From positions 1 through 13,405 of the forward strand of contig JASHQF010000026.1 in NCBI GenBank assembly GCA_030037695.1: 13,405 bases of DNA. The letters are read 5' to 3'. The notes beneath the pieces were generated by a model, which was given only the letters and a program-made list of their open reading frames with translations, was not told the origin of the DNA and searched no databases. Position numbers and translations under genes: made by a program. Below are positions 1 to 7,143 of the stretch, in pieces. The DNA is from Thermoplasmata archaeon. Lineage in GTDB: Archaea; Thermoplasmatota; Thermoplasmata; Lutacidiplasmatales; UBA184. Positions within the stretch are counted from its first letter, which is position 1, and each line of letters starts with the position of its first letter.

Positions 1-899
1 CGCTCGGCGATCTCCGCCTGGATGGCGAACACGTCGGCGAGCTCCCGATCGTAGCTGGTCTCCCAGAGCGGGTCCCGGCTCCGGACGTCGATCAGCTGCA
101 GCGTGACGCGAAGGCGGTTGAGCGTCCTGCGCACGCTCCCTTCGAGGATCGACGCGACGTCCAGCTCGGCGCCGATCTGAGCCAGGGGCTTGCGGTCCTT
201 CCCGTACCCCCGGACCGAGCCCCGCGCGATCACCCGCAGGCCTCGGATCTTCGAGACGGCGGTGATGACCTCCTGGGTGAGCGCGTCGGCAAAGTAGTCG
301 TCCTTGGGGTCCGCGCCCTCGCTCTCGAACGGGAGCACGGCCAGCCGCAGCGACGACGAACGGGGCGCCGACAGTCCCCCGGGCTCCCAGGGCATGCGGA
401 TCCGGAAGACGTCGAACGGGGCTCCGAGGCGCTTGAGCCGCCGGGCCGGCACCTTCTCAAAGCGGTTCGGAAGGTCGTCCTGTACCTCGTCGAGCACCGG
501 GGCGGAGACGCAGACTCCGCCCGGACGCGCGAAGGGCTCGATCCGCGAGGCGATCCGCACCGCGTCGCCGACGAGGTCTCCCCCGCGCTCCTCCACGCTC
601 CCGAAGTGGACGCCGATGCGCAGCCGGATCGGTGTGGCCCCACGCTGGGCGCCGCGCTCGTGGAACCGCTGCAGGAGGTCGATCGCGCACTGGACCGCGC
701 GGAGGGCACTATCGAATTCCGCGAGCAGCCCGTCCCCCCGGGAGCGGAGCTCCCGCCCCTGTCGGGCCGAGAGGATCGGTCGCACGACCTCCGCCTGCGC
801 TCCCAGCCCCCGGGTCGCCTTGTCGGCCGAGCGCCGTCCCTTCCTCGAGCCGACCGTGTCGGCGACCATGACCGCGGCGAGCCGGCGGCCCTCGGGCAC
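1..899 (-). CDS. Class III nucleotide cyclase-like domain fused to TolB/FlgO-like domain (3' part outside window)
   Basis: Open from a GTG at 899 to the left edge, 299 full codons. Residues 5-165 resemble a class III adenylate/guanylate cyclase catalytic domain: metal-binding Asp candidates are D14 (VADTVG) and D56 (RGDGLLAEF), followed by LRIGVHFG at 93-100 and GDAVRIASR at 111-119. Residues 184-299 match the TolB/FlgO-like domain that follows such cyclases in many bacteria (LAVLPF 186-191, DYFADALTQE, ILEGSVRR, and WETSYDRELADVFAIQ near the edge). TPR repeats usually come next, outside this window. The usual transition-state Asn of the VNxAAR motif is R115, while R119 is kept, and the usual substrate-specifying Lys is R52, so cyclase activity is doubtful. 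No signal peptide or membrane segment is seen, so it is probably cytosolic. GTG is preferred over the ATG at 869 because it adds the RRLAAV strand usual for the fold and lies 25 nt from a TATA-like box. Confidence 0.85.
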   Translation of the reverse strand, partial: MPEGRRLAAVMVADTVGSRKGRRSADKATRGLGAQAEVVRPILSARQGRELRSRGDGLLAEFDSALRAVQCAIDLLQRFHERGAQRGATPIRLRIGVHFGSVEERGGDLVGDAVRIASRIEPFARPGGVCVSAPVLDEVQDDLPNRFEKVPARRLKRLGAPFDVFRIRMPWEPGGLSAPRSSSLRLAVLPFESEGADPKDDYFADALTQEVITAVSKIRGLRVIARGSVRGYGKDRKPLAQIGAELDVASILEGSVRRTLNRLRVTLQLIDVRSRDPLWETSYDRELADVFAIQAEIAE

Positions 900-920
900 G
901 GGCGGAAATCCCGCCGGTTA

Positions 921-928
921 GATTAAAC
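921..928 (-). promoter_or_regulatory. TATA-like box of the cyclase-like gene
   Basis: On the minus strand this reads GTTTAATC. Its centre lies about 25 nt upstream of the GTG at 899, the spacing expected if transcription starts at or next to the start codon. No Shine-Dalgarno sequence is evident, which fits a leaderless mRNA. Confidence 0.55.
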
Positions 929-992
929 CCCTATTCGCCGGCGCGGCCCGGTCCTAGACCCGCCGCACGACCGAGCGCCACCTAGGGACGAC

Positions 993-1067
993 CGGGCGCG
1001 GAGGGATTTGAACCCTCGACCGCCGGGTTAGGAACCCGGTGCCCTATCCAGGCTAGGCTACGCGCCC
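993..1067 (-). tRNA. tRNA-Arg(CCT)
   Basis: Folded by hand into a complete 75-nt cloverleaf. The acceptor GGGCGCG/CGCGCCC gives seven perfect pairs. The D stem is GCCT/GGGC with one U-G pair. The anticodon stem CCGGG/CCCGG encloses TTCCTAA, giving anticodon CCT, which reads AGG (Arg). The variable loop has 5 nt, and the T arm is GAGGG-TTCAAAT-CCCTC. The discriminator base is G at 993 and CCA is not encoded. There is no intron at 37/38. The gene sits between the cyclase-like gene and the thermopsin gene and has its own TATA-like box. Confidence 0.97.
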
Positions 1068-1090
1068 CGAGAAGGCTGTCGTCCCGCCCG

Positions 1091-1096
1091 TATAAT
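1091..1096 (-). promoter_or_regulatory. TATA-like box for tRNA-Arg
   Basis: Minus-strand ATTATA is centred about 26 nt upstream of the tRNA 5' end at 1067, the standard archaeal box A spacing. It is one of few AT-rich hexamers in this GC-rich spacer. Confidence 0.65.
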
Positions 1097-1141
1097 GGAG
1101 CCGTTTCAGGCTCCCCAGCTCGACCGTTCGGCCCGGGTCAG

Positions 1142-1159
1142 GGCGGTGCTCGGACCGCC
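1142..1159 (-). terminator. Hairpin downstream of the thermopsin gene (possible terminator)
   Basis: A perfect 6-bp inverted repeat (GGCGGT/ACCGCC) with a 6-nt loop starts 23 nt past the stop codon. No T tract follows on the minus strand, and archaeal termination usually depends on one, so this is tentative. Confidence 0.25.
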
Positions 1160-1181
1160 GCCCGCGGGCCTGCGATGGGCT

Positions 1182-3719
1182 TTACCGGAACGTCACGGCG
1201 ATCTCGACGCTCGCGCCCCGGACGGTCACATCTCCGCCCGACGGGAAGGCAGACCGGCCACCAACGGCGGGGACGGTGAACGCGTAGCTGCCGTTCGGGT
1301 CTAGGAACGAGATCGACGTCGACGTAGTGTTGAACGTGACCCCGTTGAGCGTCACGGACCACACGGTGCCGCGGGGGAGCCCCCGTTCCGAGAACGAGAC
1401 GCTGTAGAGCGGGGGCGTGAGCGGCAGGTAGTCCCCGCCGACCGTGATGAGGCCGCTGTCGTTGTACGGCAGGACCCCGTACGGGTCCGAGGCGGTCCCG
1501 TAGTTCGCCCAGAAGTTGCCGCCCTGCCAGCTCAGGTTGAGGATGCTCCCCGAGAGGGCGACCCCGTCGACGACGCGGACGTCGCGCGCGGGCTGGTAGC
1601 TGACGTTCCACGTCTCCCGGTACGAGGCCGCTACGCAGAGGATCTGGCAGGAGACCGGATCGTACGTCGGCGTGATCGCGGGGACCGGGGCGGCGAAGTA
1701 GTTGTTGTAGATCAGGTCGCCCGACTCCGAGGCGTTGATCGCCTCCGTGAGGTTCCCGGAGTTGAGGACGTTCGACGCGTTCGTAGCGTTCGCGGCGACC
1801 GGGAGGAACCGGCTACCCCAGATCGTGTTCGCGGTTCCGCCGTAGAGGAAAATCGCGTCCCCCTCGTCGTCGAAGGTCGTGCCGGCGACCACATTGTCGG
1901 AGGAGTTCCAGAAAATCACCGAGCCCTCCGGGAAGCCCACGAGGAACGCCGACAGCCACCCCGAGACCGTTCCGCCGAGCAGGCGGACGTGGCTCGCCTC
2001 CCAGAACCAGAGCTGGAGATCGTTGGTCGTGGGGTAGCCGAACTGCTGGACCGTCGCGTTCATCCACGACGGATAGACGACCTCGAACGCCGGGGCCGTC
2101 ACGGTGACGTAGTCGGTCGTGCCGTAGAGCAAGAGCCCGGGGAACACCGGCCACTGGTAGTCGTTCCAGGCCGCGAACTCGGGGTCGAGGGGCCCGTACT
2201 CGTTGTTGTCGAGGACGTACGGCGAGGCGAGCGTGCCCTGCCCGCCCGAGCTCAGCCCCGAAAGCTCGCCGTTCCCGAAGGCGACGAGCGGGGTGTACAC
2301 GCCGAGCGCGCGGTCCACGGCCCCCGTGAACGACGGCCGGACGGTCGCGTCGTTGGCCGCCCGGAGGCTGTAGCTTCCCGGCGCATGGTCGGCCAGGAGG
2401 TACTGGAGGGTGTACGTTCCGCCGTTCGGGACGTAGAACGTCGTCGTGCCGGACGGGGACGACGGGACCCATTGGGCGGTGCTGGCGTTCGCGCTCGCCC
2501 CCGGGTTCACGAAGAGGAACGTGCTCGCCGGGCTGAGGGTCTGGACGACCTCGCGGGCGCCGGGGGTGCCACCGTCCCCCCACAATCCGTAGAGGAACGA
2601 CGGCCCGAGCTGGAGGTCGGCCACCGGGGCGGAGGCCTGATAGGAGACGGAGATCCCGTCGCTGGTCTCGCCCGTCTCGGCCCCGGCATCGACCGCGGAG
2701 GTCACCGGCACGAAGGCGTGCCGAGCGACGCTCCAGGTTCCGAGGGAGAGGGCGGCGTCGATCTGGTAGAACGTCGTCGTGTCCCCGTCATCGTTCCCCA
2801 CGACGTCGAGCTCGAGGTCGTTCGGCAGCCCCACGGGGTCGACCTGCAGGCCGTTGATCTGGTAGACCCCGGCGGGGATCGGGCGCGGCAGGTGCCGGGC
2901 CTGATCGGCCGTCGCGTTGAAGACCACGTAGTCGTACGAACCCGAGACGCTCATCGTGCTGTTCGACACGGTGTAGTTGAAGTAGACCGCAGGGCGGTCG
3001 AACAGCACGCTCGAGTTGTCGTAGAAGGTGATCGTGAACGGGTAGTGGATCGTGAACGTCGGCCCGATCGCGTAGTAGTAGACCGGCGCGTAGAGCGTCC
3101 CGTTCGGTCCGTGGGCGTAGAAGGCGTTCGGCGAGAGGTACGCGGCGTAGTTCGAGAAGTTCCAGACGTTGTCCCCGAACGTCAGCGTCCCGTTGCTCGG
3201 GGTGTAGCTCACGAAGTTTTGGGTCCAGAACTCGTCGGAGGCGTTGCCGAACAGCGTCACCCCGGTGTCGACCGCGTTGAGCTGGATCCCGTACATGTTC
3301 GGCCCGTCGCCGTCGACGTTGACCGACAGCGCGTTGGTCAGCGTGATCGTCCCCTCCACGCTCGACGTGTTGAGCACCGTCCCCTGCTCGGTCCCCGAGA
3401 CGTTCACGAGGCCGAGGTCGGCCACGCCCATCGGGGCTGGGGCCGCGTGGTACGTCGGACCGACGAGCTCGCCCGGATACGGGCGAGGGACAGAAAGGTC
3501 GGGGAGGTGGATGTCCCGAGCGGGGATGCCGGAGCCCCGCAGCTCCCCTTCGATCGCCAGCGCCCGGGACGCGCCGGCGGACGTCGCGGCGGGGGAGAGC
3601 GAGACCGCCGGCGTCGACGCTCCGGCCGTGCCCGCCGAGGTAAGTTGGGACGCCGGCCCGAGGAGCAACACCGCGGCGAGGGCTACGGTCGCGCCGAGCA
3701 GTACGAGCTTTCGAGCCAT
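1182..3719 (-). CDS. Secreted thermopsin-family (A5) protease with beta-helix and C-terminal beta-domain
   Basis: An 845-aa protein. The signal peptide is at 1-29 (MARK, then a hydrophobic run 5-21), followed by a Ser/Ala-rich, possibly pro-peptide, stretch. The thermopsin domain spans about 88-380, with the hallmark PAPMGVADLG at 94-103 and DNVWNFS at 183-189; thermopsins are acid-active extracellular proteases. Residues about 495-680 look like a NosD-type right-handed beta-helix (ASPYVLDNN, then GDAIFLYGGTANTIWGSRF). Residues 771-845 match the beta-domain often found at the end of Thermoplasmatota surface proteins (FSERGLPRGTVWSVTLNG). About 22 N-x-S/T sequons suggest heavy N-glycosylation. 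C691 and C695 could form a disulfide. There is no C-terminal membrane anchor, so it is probably released or held non-covalently. The frame stays open 36 codons upstream, but the ATG at 3719 directly precedes the signal peptide. It is much longer than classical Sulfolobus thermopsin because of the C-terminal additions. Confidence 0.9.
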   Translation of the reverse strand: MARKLVLLGATVALAAVLLLGPASQLTSAGTAGASTPAVSLSPAATSAGASRALAIEGELRGSGIPARDIHLPDLSVPRPYPGELVGPTYHAAPAPMGVADLGLVNVSGTEQGTVLNTSSVEGTITLTNALSVNVDGDGPNMYGIQLNAVDTGVTLFGNASDEFWTQNFVSYTPSNGTLTFGDNVWNFSNYAAYLSPNAFYAHGPNGTLYAPVYYYAIGPTFTIHYPFTITFYDNSSVLFDRPAVYFNYTVSNSTMSVSGSYDYVVFNATADQARHLPRPIPAGVYQINGLQVDPVGLPNDLELDVVGNDDGDTTTFYQIDAALSLGTWSVARHAFVPVTSAVDAGAETGETSDGISVSYQASAPVADLQLGPSFLYGLWGDGGTPGAREVVQTLSPASTFLFVNPGASANASTAQWVPSSPSGTTTFYVPNGGTYTLQYLLADHAPGSYSLRAANDATVRPSFTGAVDRALGVYTPLVAFGNGELSGLSSGGQGTLASPYVLDNNEYGPLDPEFAAWNDYQWPVFPGLLLYGTTDYVTVTAPAFEVVYPSWMNATVQQFGYPTTNDLQLWFWEASHVRLLGGTVSGWLSAFLVGFPEGSVIFWNSSDNVVAGTTFDDEGDAIFLYGGTANTIWGSRFLPVAANATNASNVLNSGNLTEAINASESGDLIYNNYFAAPVPAITPTYDPVSCQILCVAASYRETWNVSYQPARDVRVVDGVALSGSILNLSWQGGNFWANYGTASDPYGVLPYNDSGLITVGGDYLPLTPPLYSVSFSERGLPRGTVWSVTLNGVTFNTTSTSISFLDPNGSYAFTVPAVGGRSAFPSGGDVTVRGASVEIAVTFR

Positions 3720-3753
3720 GGTCCACCGAGGGGGCCGGACGGAGCAAGGAGGC

Positions 3754-3761
3754 AGATAACT
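3754..3761 (-). promoter_or_regulatory. TATA-like box of the thermopsin gene
   Basis: Minus-strand AGTTATCT is centred about 38 nt upstream of the ATG at 3719, predicting a leader of roughly 12 nt. It lies in the 168-nt spacer after the regulator-like gene, so the protease may be transcribed separately from it. The rest of the spacer shows no gene. Confidence 0.45.
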
Positions 3762-3887
3762 CCTCTGCGAACCCGTTCCAGATCCCCGGTCGATCCTCCG
3801 TCCGCGGGGCATCGAGCCCGTCCGCACGGAAGCCAGGCGGGATCCTGGCGGTCCCGACTCCCGAGCGCCCTCTACGGGCCCAGCTCC

Positions 3888-4952
3888 CTACCGAGCCGGG
3901 GCGGGTGCGGTGCTCGACGACCGAGGGACGACCCGGTCGTAGCGGTGATCGAGCGGGATCGCGAACTCGGACGCGGCGCCCTGCAGGATCTCGATCCCTT
4001 CGAGATATTCCCGTAAGGTCGGTAGCACGGGCCGACGCGCAGGTTCGGGAGTACCGGCCGCCGTCGGGGTCCCGCTGCCGAGCGCTCCCAGCAGCCAGCG
4101 GTCCTCCCCGACCACGAAGAGGAACGGGTAGACCCGCGACTCCCGCGTGAGCGTCGAGAACAGAAGCTCCGGGCGAGCCCCCGATCGCGGCGCACCCGTG
4201 AGGAAGACGATCTGGTCGGCGCTCCGGCCCCGGAACGGGGGGAGTCGCGACGGATCGAGGATCGTGCGGTGGACGATCCACCCCCGCTGGAGCATCCGCC
4301 GCTGGGAGAACGGCAGGCCGAGCGGACCCACGAGGTGGCCGCCACGGCCCTGCTCGGCCGCCACGAACGGTCGGCGCAGGAGTTCGGCGAGCGCCCAGCT
4401 CTGGTGCGCGGTGAGGGTCCCGCCGGGCTCCTCGTCCCCCGACCCCCCGCCCAGGCCGTGCGGGTACGCGAGCGTCCCGGGGAGCCCGGCGACGTGGCAC
4501 CAGAGCCCTTCAAAATCGAAGTAGACCGGGACCGAGGGAGCATCGGCCCGGACCGTGAGCACGGTGGGGGTCGGGGAGAGCCCCCCACGGGTCAGCCGCT
4601 CGGCAAGGCGGGGACCGTCCTCGGGTCCCGCGTGGAGGAGGACGGCGAGCACGGCCTGCGCGCCGGTCCACACGACCACCGCTCCCGGGTCGGCGACGAC
4701 GGTCCTTACGAACTCCTCGAGCCGATCGGCGAACGGGCGGATGAGGAGGAACGTCACGTACGGACGGCCCAGCGGGACCGGGTGCGGGACGTACCGGTCC
4801 TCGAGCCAGTGCTCCTGGTAGGCGCGGCGACGGACGGCGTGGTAGGTCGAACGGGGGATCTTCGCCTGCCGGAGCCGCTCCCGCTCCCGGTCCGGCCTTG
4901 CCGCGAGGAGCACCCCGATGACGCGGGCCTCGGAGTCGGTCAGCGCGCGCAA
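3888..4952 (-). CDS. Putative HTH transcription regulator with two related HTH-plus-alpha/beta halves
   Basis: A 354-aa protein with no signal peptide. Residues 3-53 read as a winged helix-turn-helix (LTDSEARVIGVLL, recognition-helix-like PRSTYHAVRRRAYQEHWL). Residues 64-150 resemble the ligand-sensing (RAM) domain of Lrp/AsnC regulators (YVTFLLIRPF, then VVVWTGAQAVLAVLLHAG). The pattern repeats in the second half: LTAHQSWALAELLRR at 180-194, PFSQRRMLQRGWIVHRTILD at 214-233, then DQIVFLTGAP and FLFVVGEDRWLLGALG. This suggests a fused duplication of an Lrp-like unit. DNA binding and family are inferred from pattern only. The TTG start at 4952 is supported by GGAGGG at 4961-4966, 8 nt upstream. 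It lies between two genes for secreted proteins, upstream of the thermopsin gene on the same strand and divergent from the glycoprotein gene, so it may control one or both. Confidence 0.6.
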   Translation of the reverse strand: MRALTDSEARVIGVLLAARPDRERERLRQAKIPRSTYHAVRRRAYQEHWLEDRYVPHPVPLGRPYVTFLLIRPFADRLEEFVRTVVADPGAVVVWTGAQAVLAVLLHAGPEDGPRLAERLTRGGLSPTPTVLTVRADAPSVPVYFDFEGLWCHVAGLPGTLAYPHGLGGGSGDEEPGGTLTAHQSWALAELLRRPFVAAEQGRGGHLVGPLGLPFSQRRMLQRGWIVHRTILDPSRLPPFRGRSADQIVFLTGAPRSGARPELLFSTLTRESRVYPFLFVVGEDRWLLGALGSGTPTAAGTPEPARRPVLPTLREYLEGIEILQGAASEFAIPLDHRYDRVVPRSSSTAPAPAR

Positions 4953-4960
4953 CCGACCTA

Positions 4961-4966
4961 CCCTCC
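4961..4966 (-). promoter_or_regulatory. Shine-Dalgarno supporting the TTG start of the regulator-like gene
   Basis: Minus-strand GGAGGG stands 8 nt upstream of the TTG at 4952. A nine-codon upstream ORF (ATG at 4987, stop TAG at 4958-4960) runs through it and ends five bases before the TTG. Confidence 0.5.
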
Positions 4967-5019
4967 GCCGCGGCGAGACCCTAGCATGGAGTCCAGCGGG
5001 GGCGAAGGTCGCCGAAACC

Positions 5020-5033
5020 GGGCTTTAAGTCCC
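5020..5033. promoter_or_regulatory. Near-palindromic TATA-like element shared by divergent genes
   Basis: GGGCTTTAAGTCCC is symmetrical at 10 of 14 positions and has a TTTAA core readable as a TATA box on both strands. It predicts starts near 5001 (minus, about 49-nt leader to the TTG at 4952) and near 5051 (plus, about 28-nt leader to the ATG at 5079). It overlaps a CACGTG palindrome at 5033-5038. It is the only AT-rich core in the spacer. Confidence 0.45.
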
Positions 5034-5078
5034 ACGTGACCTCTCGCCTCGTTCGGGGTAGCCGACCCGGCCTCGAGC

Positions 5079-6506
5079 ATGAACCCGATACCGTACCGGA
5101 ACGCGCTCACCGTGGGAGGGGCCCTCACCCTCATCATGGTATGCGTGGTCGGGACGGCCGCCGGGCAGCCGCTCGCCGGGACGCCGCCGTCGGCGACCGC
5201 CGCCACCAGCTCGGCGACGCCGTGGGCCTGGGGAGGCGTCCGCGTCATCGGGCTTTCCGGAACGCTGGACGGGTTCCCGTACCACGGCTCCGCGCTGTTC
5301 GGGGCGTCGGTGATCGTCCACCAGACGAACCTCTCGGGCCACCTCTATGCGCTCACGGTCACCCGCACGGCCGGGGCGTTCCTCAACCTCACGTTCTGCT
5401 CCCCGACCTGCAAGAGCCCGACGGTCACCGCGACGCTCCAGCACCACGCCTGGGAGATCGCGAGCGTCACGGCCAACGTCACGACGGCGGGGAACGTCAC
5501 GGTCGCCGGGGCGGGCGTGCCGGCCGTCGCCCTCCTCTCCTCCAACGGCTCGGTGAGCGCGTTCGTGCGGGAGACGAACACGCTGACCGTGCGCGGGACG
5601 CTGGACGTCCAGCGGAACCTGAGCGGCGACGTCTACGGGAACTGGTCGCTCGGCCTCACGCCGGCGCTCGGCCTGGTCCCGCTGAACCTCACGTCGGGCG
5701 AGGCGTGGAACTCCTCGAGCGCCTACGATCTCGCCGGCCTCGTGAACTGGACGTACGGCTCGGTCGAGACCGGGCCGCTCGCGAGCCCGACCGGGAACGT
5801 CTCGAGTTCGGGGAGCCAGCAGCTCAACGCCACGGGCACCGTGGCGATCGCGGGCCTCGACGCGGGCGCGACGATGCGGCTCGGGGGCGTGACCTATCCG
5901 CAGATCAACGTGACGATCACCGGGCCGTTCTCGCTGCGGGAGGGGTTCCTGCTCCTCCCGGTCGCCGCCGATCTGTTCGCCTCGTCCGGCCAGCCGTGGG
6001 AGACCGACGACGGTGCGAACGCGACCGCCAGCGCGACGACCGTCGAGGTCCTCAACCCGGTCGACGGCCCGCACCACCTCGGCTTCGTCTCCTCGGGCCT
6101 CGTCTGGAGGACGTTCGGGAAGAACCCCGCCGGGGACCTCGGGGAGGGGGTCCTCCCGCTCGCGACCCCGGCCGCCGGAGCGGGGAACGCGACCGCCGTC
6201 CAGTCGGCCCCGGAGTCCGTCACCGAGGCTACGGCCCAGGGCGGATGCCTGGCCCGCGGCGTGGGATGCCCGAGCCTCGCCGGCCCGGCCTCGCCGCTCG
6301 TCCGCGAGATCGTCATCGTCAGCCTCGCCGCGGGGACCCTGATCATCCTGATCGCGCTCGTGACCGAGCGGCGGCGGATCCCTCCGCCCCCGTACCCGAA
6401 CGCGGCGCTCTATCCGCCCGAGACGGAGGCGGCGCCCAACGCGCCGACGCCTCCGAGCCCGCCGATCCCTCCGAACGACGACGATCCCCTGAGCCACCTC
6501 TGGTAG
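5079..6506 (+). CDS. Secreted, N-glycosylated single-pass surface protein of unknown function
   Basis: A 475-aa protein. The signal peptide is about 1-29 (hydrophobic TVGGALTLIMVCVVGTAAG). The ectodomain, about 30-405, is rich in beta-type Thr/Val/Gly/Ser sequence and carries about 15 N-x-S/T sequons. It holds two Cys pairs, FCSPTC at 106-111 and GCLARGVGC at 389-397, which could form small disulfide loops. A single transmembrane helix at about 409-429 is followed by a basic stop-transfer (TERRR) and a Pro-rich cytoplasmic tail ending in acidic residues (NDDDPLSHLW). I recognise no enzymatic domain; the layout fits an S-layer-associated or adhesin-like protein. It is divergent from the regulator-like gene and convergent with the zinc-ribbon membrane protein gene, 46 nt away. 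No good Shine-Dalgarno sits near the ATG. Confidence 0.8.
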   Translation: MNPIPYRNALTVGGALTLIMVCVVGTAAGQPLAGTPPSATAATSSATPWAWGGVRVIGLSGTLDGFPYHGSALFGASVIVHQTNLSGHLYALTVTRTAGAFLNLTFCSPTCKSPTVTATLQHHAWEIASVTANVTTAGNVTVAGAGVPAVALLSSNGSVSAFVRETNTLTVRGTLDVQRNLSGDVYGNWSLGLTPALGLVPLNLTSGEAWNSSSAYDLAGLVNWTYGSVETGPLASPTGNVSSSGSQQLNATGTVAIAGLDAGATMRLGGVTYPQINVTITGPFSLREGFLLLPVAADLFASSGQPWETDDGANATASATTVEVLNPVDGPHHLGFVSSGLVWRTFGKNPAGDLGEGVLPLATPAAGAGNATAVQSAPESVTEATAQGGCLARGVGCPSLAGPASPLVREIVIVSLAAGTLIILIALVTERRRIPPPPYPNAALYPPETEAAPNAPTPPSPPIPPNDDDPLSHLW

Positions 6507-6552
6507 GCCCGGTCCCCACGCTCCCCGAGCGGGCCGCCCGGGGCCCCGCCCC

Positions 6553-7110
6553 TCAGACGAACTGGGCGCAGCGCGGGCAGTAGAACCGCTGGGCGTCCGC
6601 GGCGTACGTCGCGGGCTGTCCGCAGCGCGGGCACGTCGGCGCACCCGTCGCCGGAGGGGCGGCCGGCGCGGAGGGTCCGGCGCCGAGGGTCTGGGCGACC
6701 ATGCCGTCCGGGTGGAGGACCCCTTCGACCTTGATCCAGACGACGATCAGCACGATCCCCTCGACCACGAAGAAGACGAAGCCGAGCACCATCCACAGGA
6801 GCAGCCGGTCGCGGAGCGCGACGTACTGGCGCTGCGCGGCGAACGTCTCGAACGTCGGGAACTCGCGCCAGAGCAGGTAGTTCACGACCGCCGCGAGCAG
6901 GCAGTAGGCGGCCGACACGAACCCTCCGGCGCCCGCGCCGAAGATCACCTGGAAGATCGACAGCGCGAGCAGGAGCAGGAAGAAGACGCCCGCGATGAGC
7001 GCGATCAGGAGGGCGAGCGACCGACCGAGATCGAGCGTCCGGCGGATCGTCGCCTCCGCCGGGCCGATCGCCGGGGGCGGGTTCGTCACCGTCGGCGCCG
7101 GCGTGCCCAT
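6553..7110 (-). CDS. Small integral membrane protein with C-terminal zinc ribbon
   Basis: A 185-aa protein. After a short Pro-rich N-terminus there are three strong hydrophobic helices at about 31-55, 62-80 and 103-127, then an Ala/Pro linker. The C-terminal zinc ribbon has ligands C160-x2-C163 and C178-x2-C181 (CPRCG ... CPRC). Similar membrane-plus-ribbon proteins are common in archaea, but I know no defined role for this one. The ribbon most likely faces the cytoplasm. It starts 33 nt after the prf1 stop on the same strand, so read-through from prf1 is possible, but a TATA-like box of its own lies 25 nt upstream. The gene is convergent with the surface glycoprotein gene. Confidence 0.75.
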   Translation of the reverse strand: MGTPAPTVTNPPPAIGPAEATIRRTLDLGRSLALLIALIAGVFFLLLLALSIFQVIFGAGAGGFVSAAYCLLAAVVNYLLWREFPTFETFAAQRQYVALRDRLLLWMVLGFVFFVVEGIVLIVVWIKVEGVLHPDGMVAQTLGAGPSAPAAPPATGAPTCPRCGQPATYAADAQRFYCPRCAQFV

Positions 7111-7131
7111 GGCCGGCCGAACTCCCCCTCG

Positions 7132-7140
7132 CCTTTAGGT
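7132..7140 (-). promoter_or_regulatory. Weak TATA-like box of the zinc-ribbon membrane protein gene
   Basis: Minus-strand ACCTAAAGG is centred about 26 nt upstream of the ATG at 7110. It sits in the 33-nt spacer after prf1. The AT core is short, so it is weak evidence for independent, near-leaderless transcription. Confidence 0.35.
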
Positions 7141-7143
7141 TTC

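Noticed and set aside
960..1100. tRNA-Arg as an integration (att) site
   Set aside because: No integrase gene and no second copy of the tRNA 3' end were seen in the window.
3720..3827. 36-codon N-terminal extension of the thermopsin protein
   Set aside because: It would bury the signal peptide inside the chain and run through the TATA-like box at 3754-3761.
1989..4016. 675-codon plus-strand open frame opposite the thermopsin gene
   Set aside because: It is antisense to a frame with signal peptide and thermopsin motifs, is rich in Arg/Glu/Val/Gly as high-GC shadow frames are, and has no domain or promoter.
5025..6644. 539-codon minus-strand open frame opposite the surface glycoprotein
   Set aside because: Arg/Gly-rich shadow; the plus strand has the signal peptide, sequons and membrane anchor.
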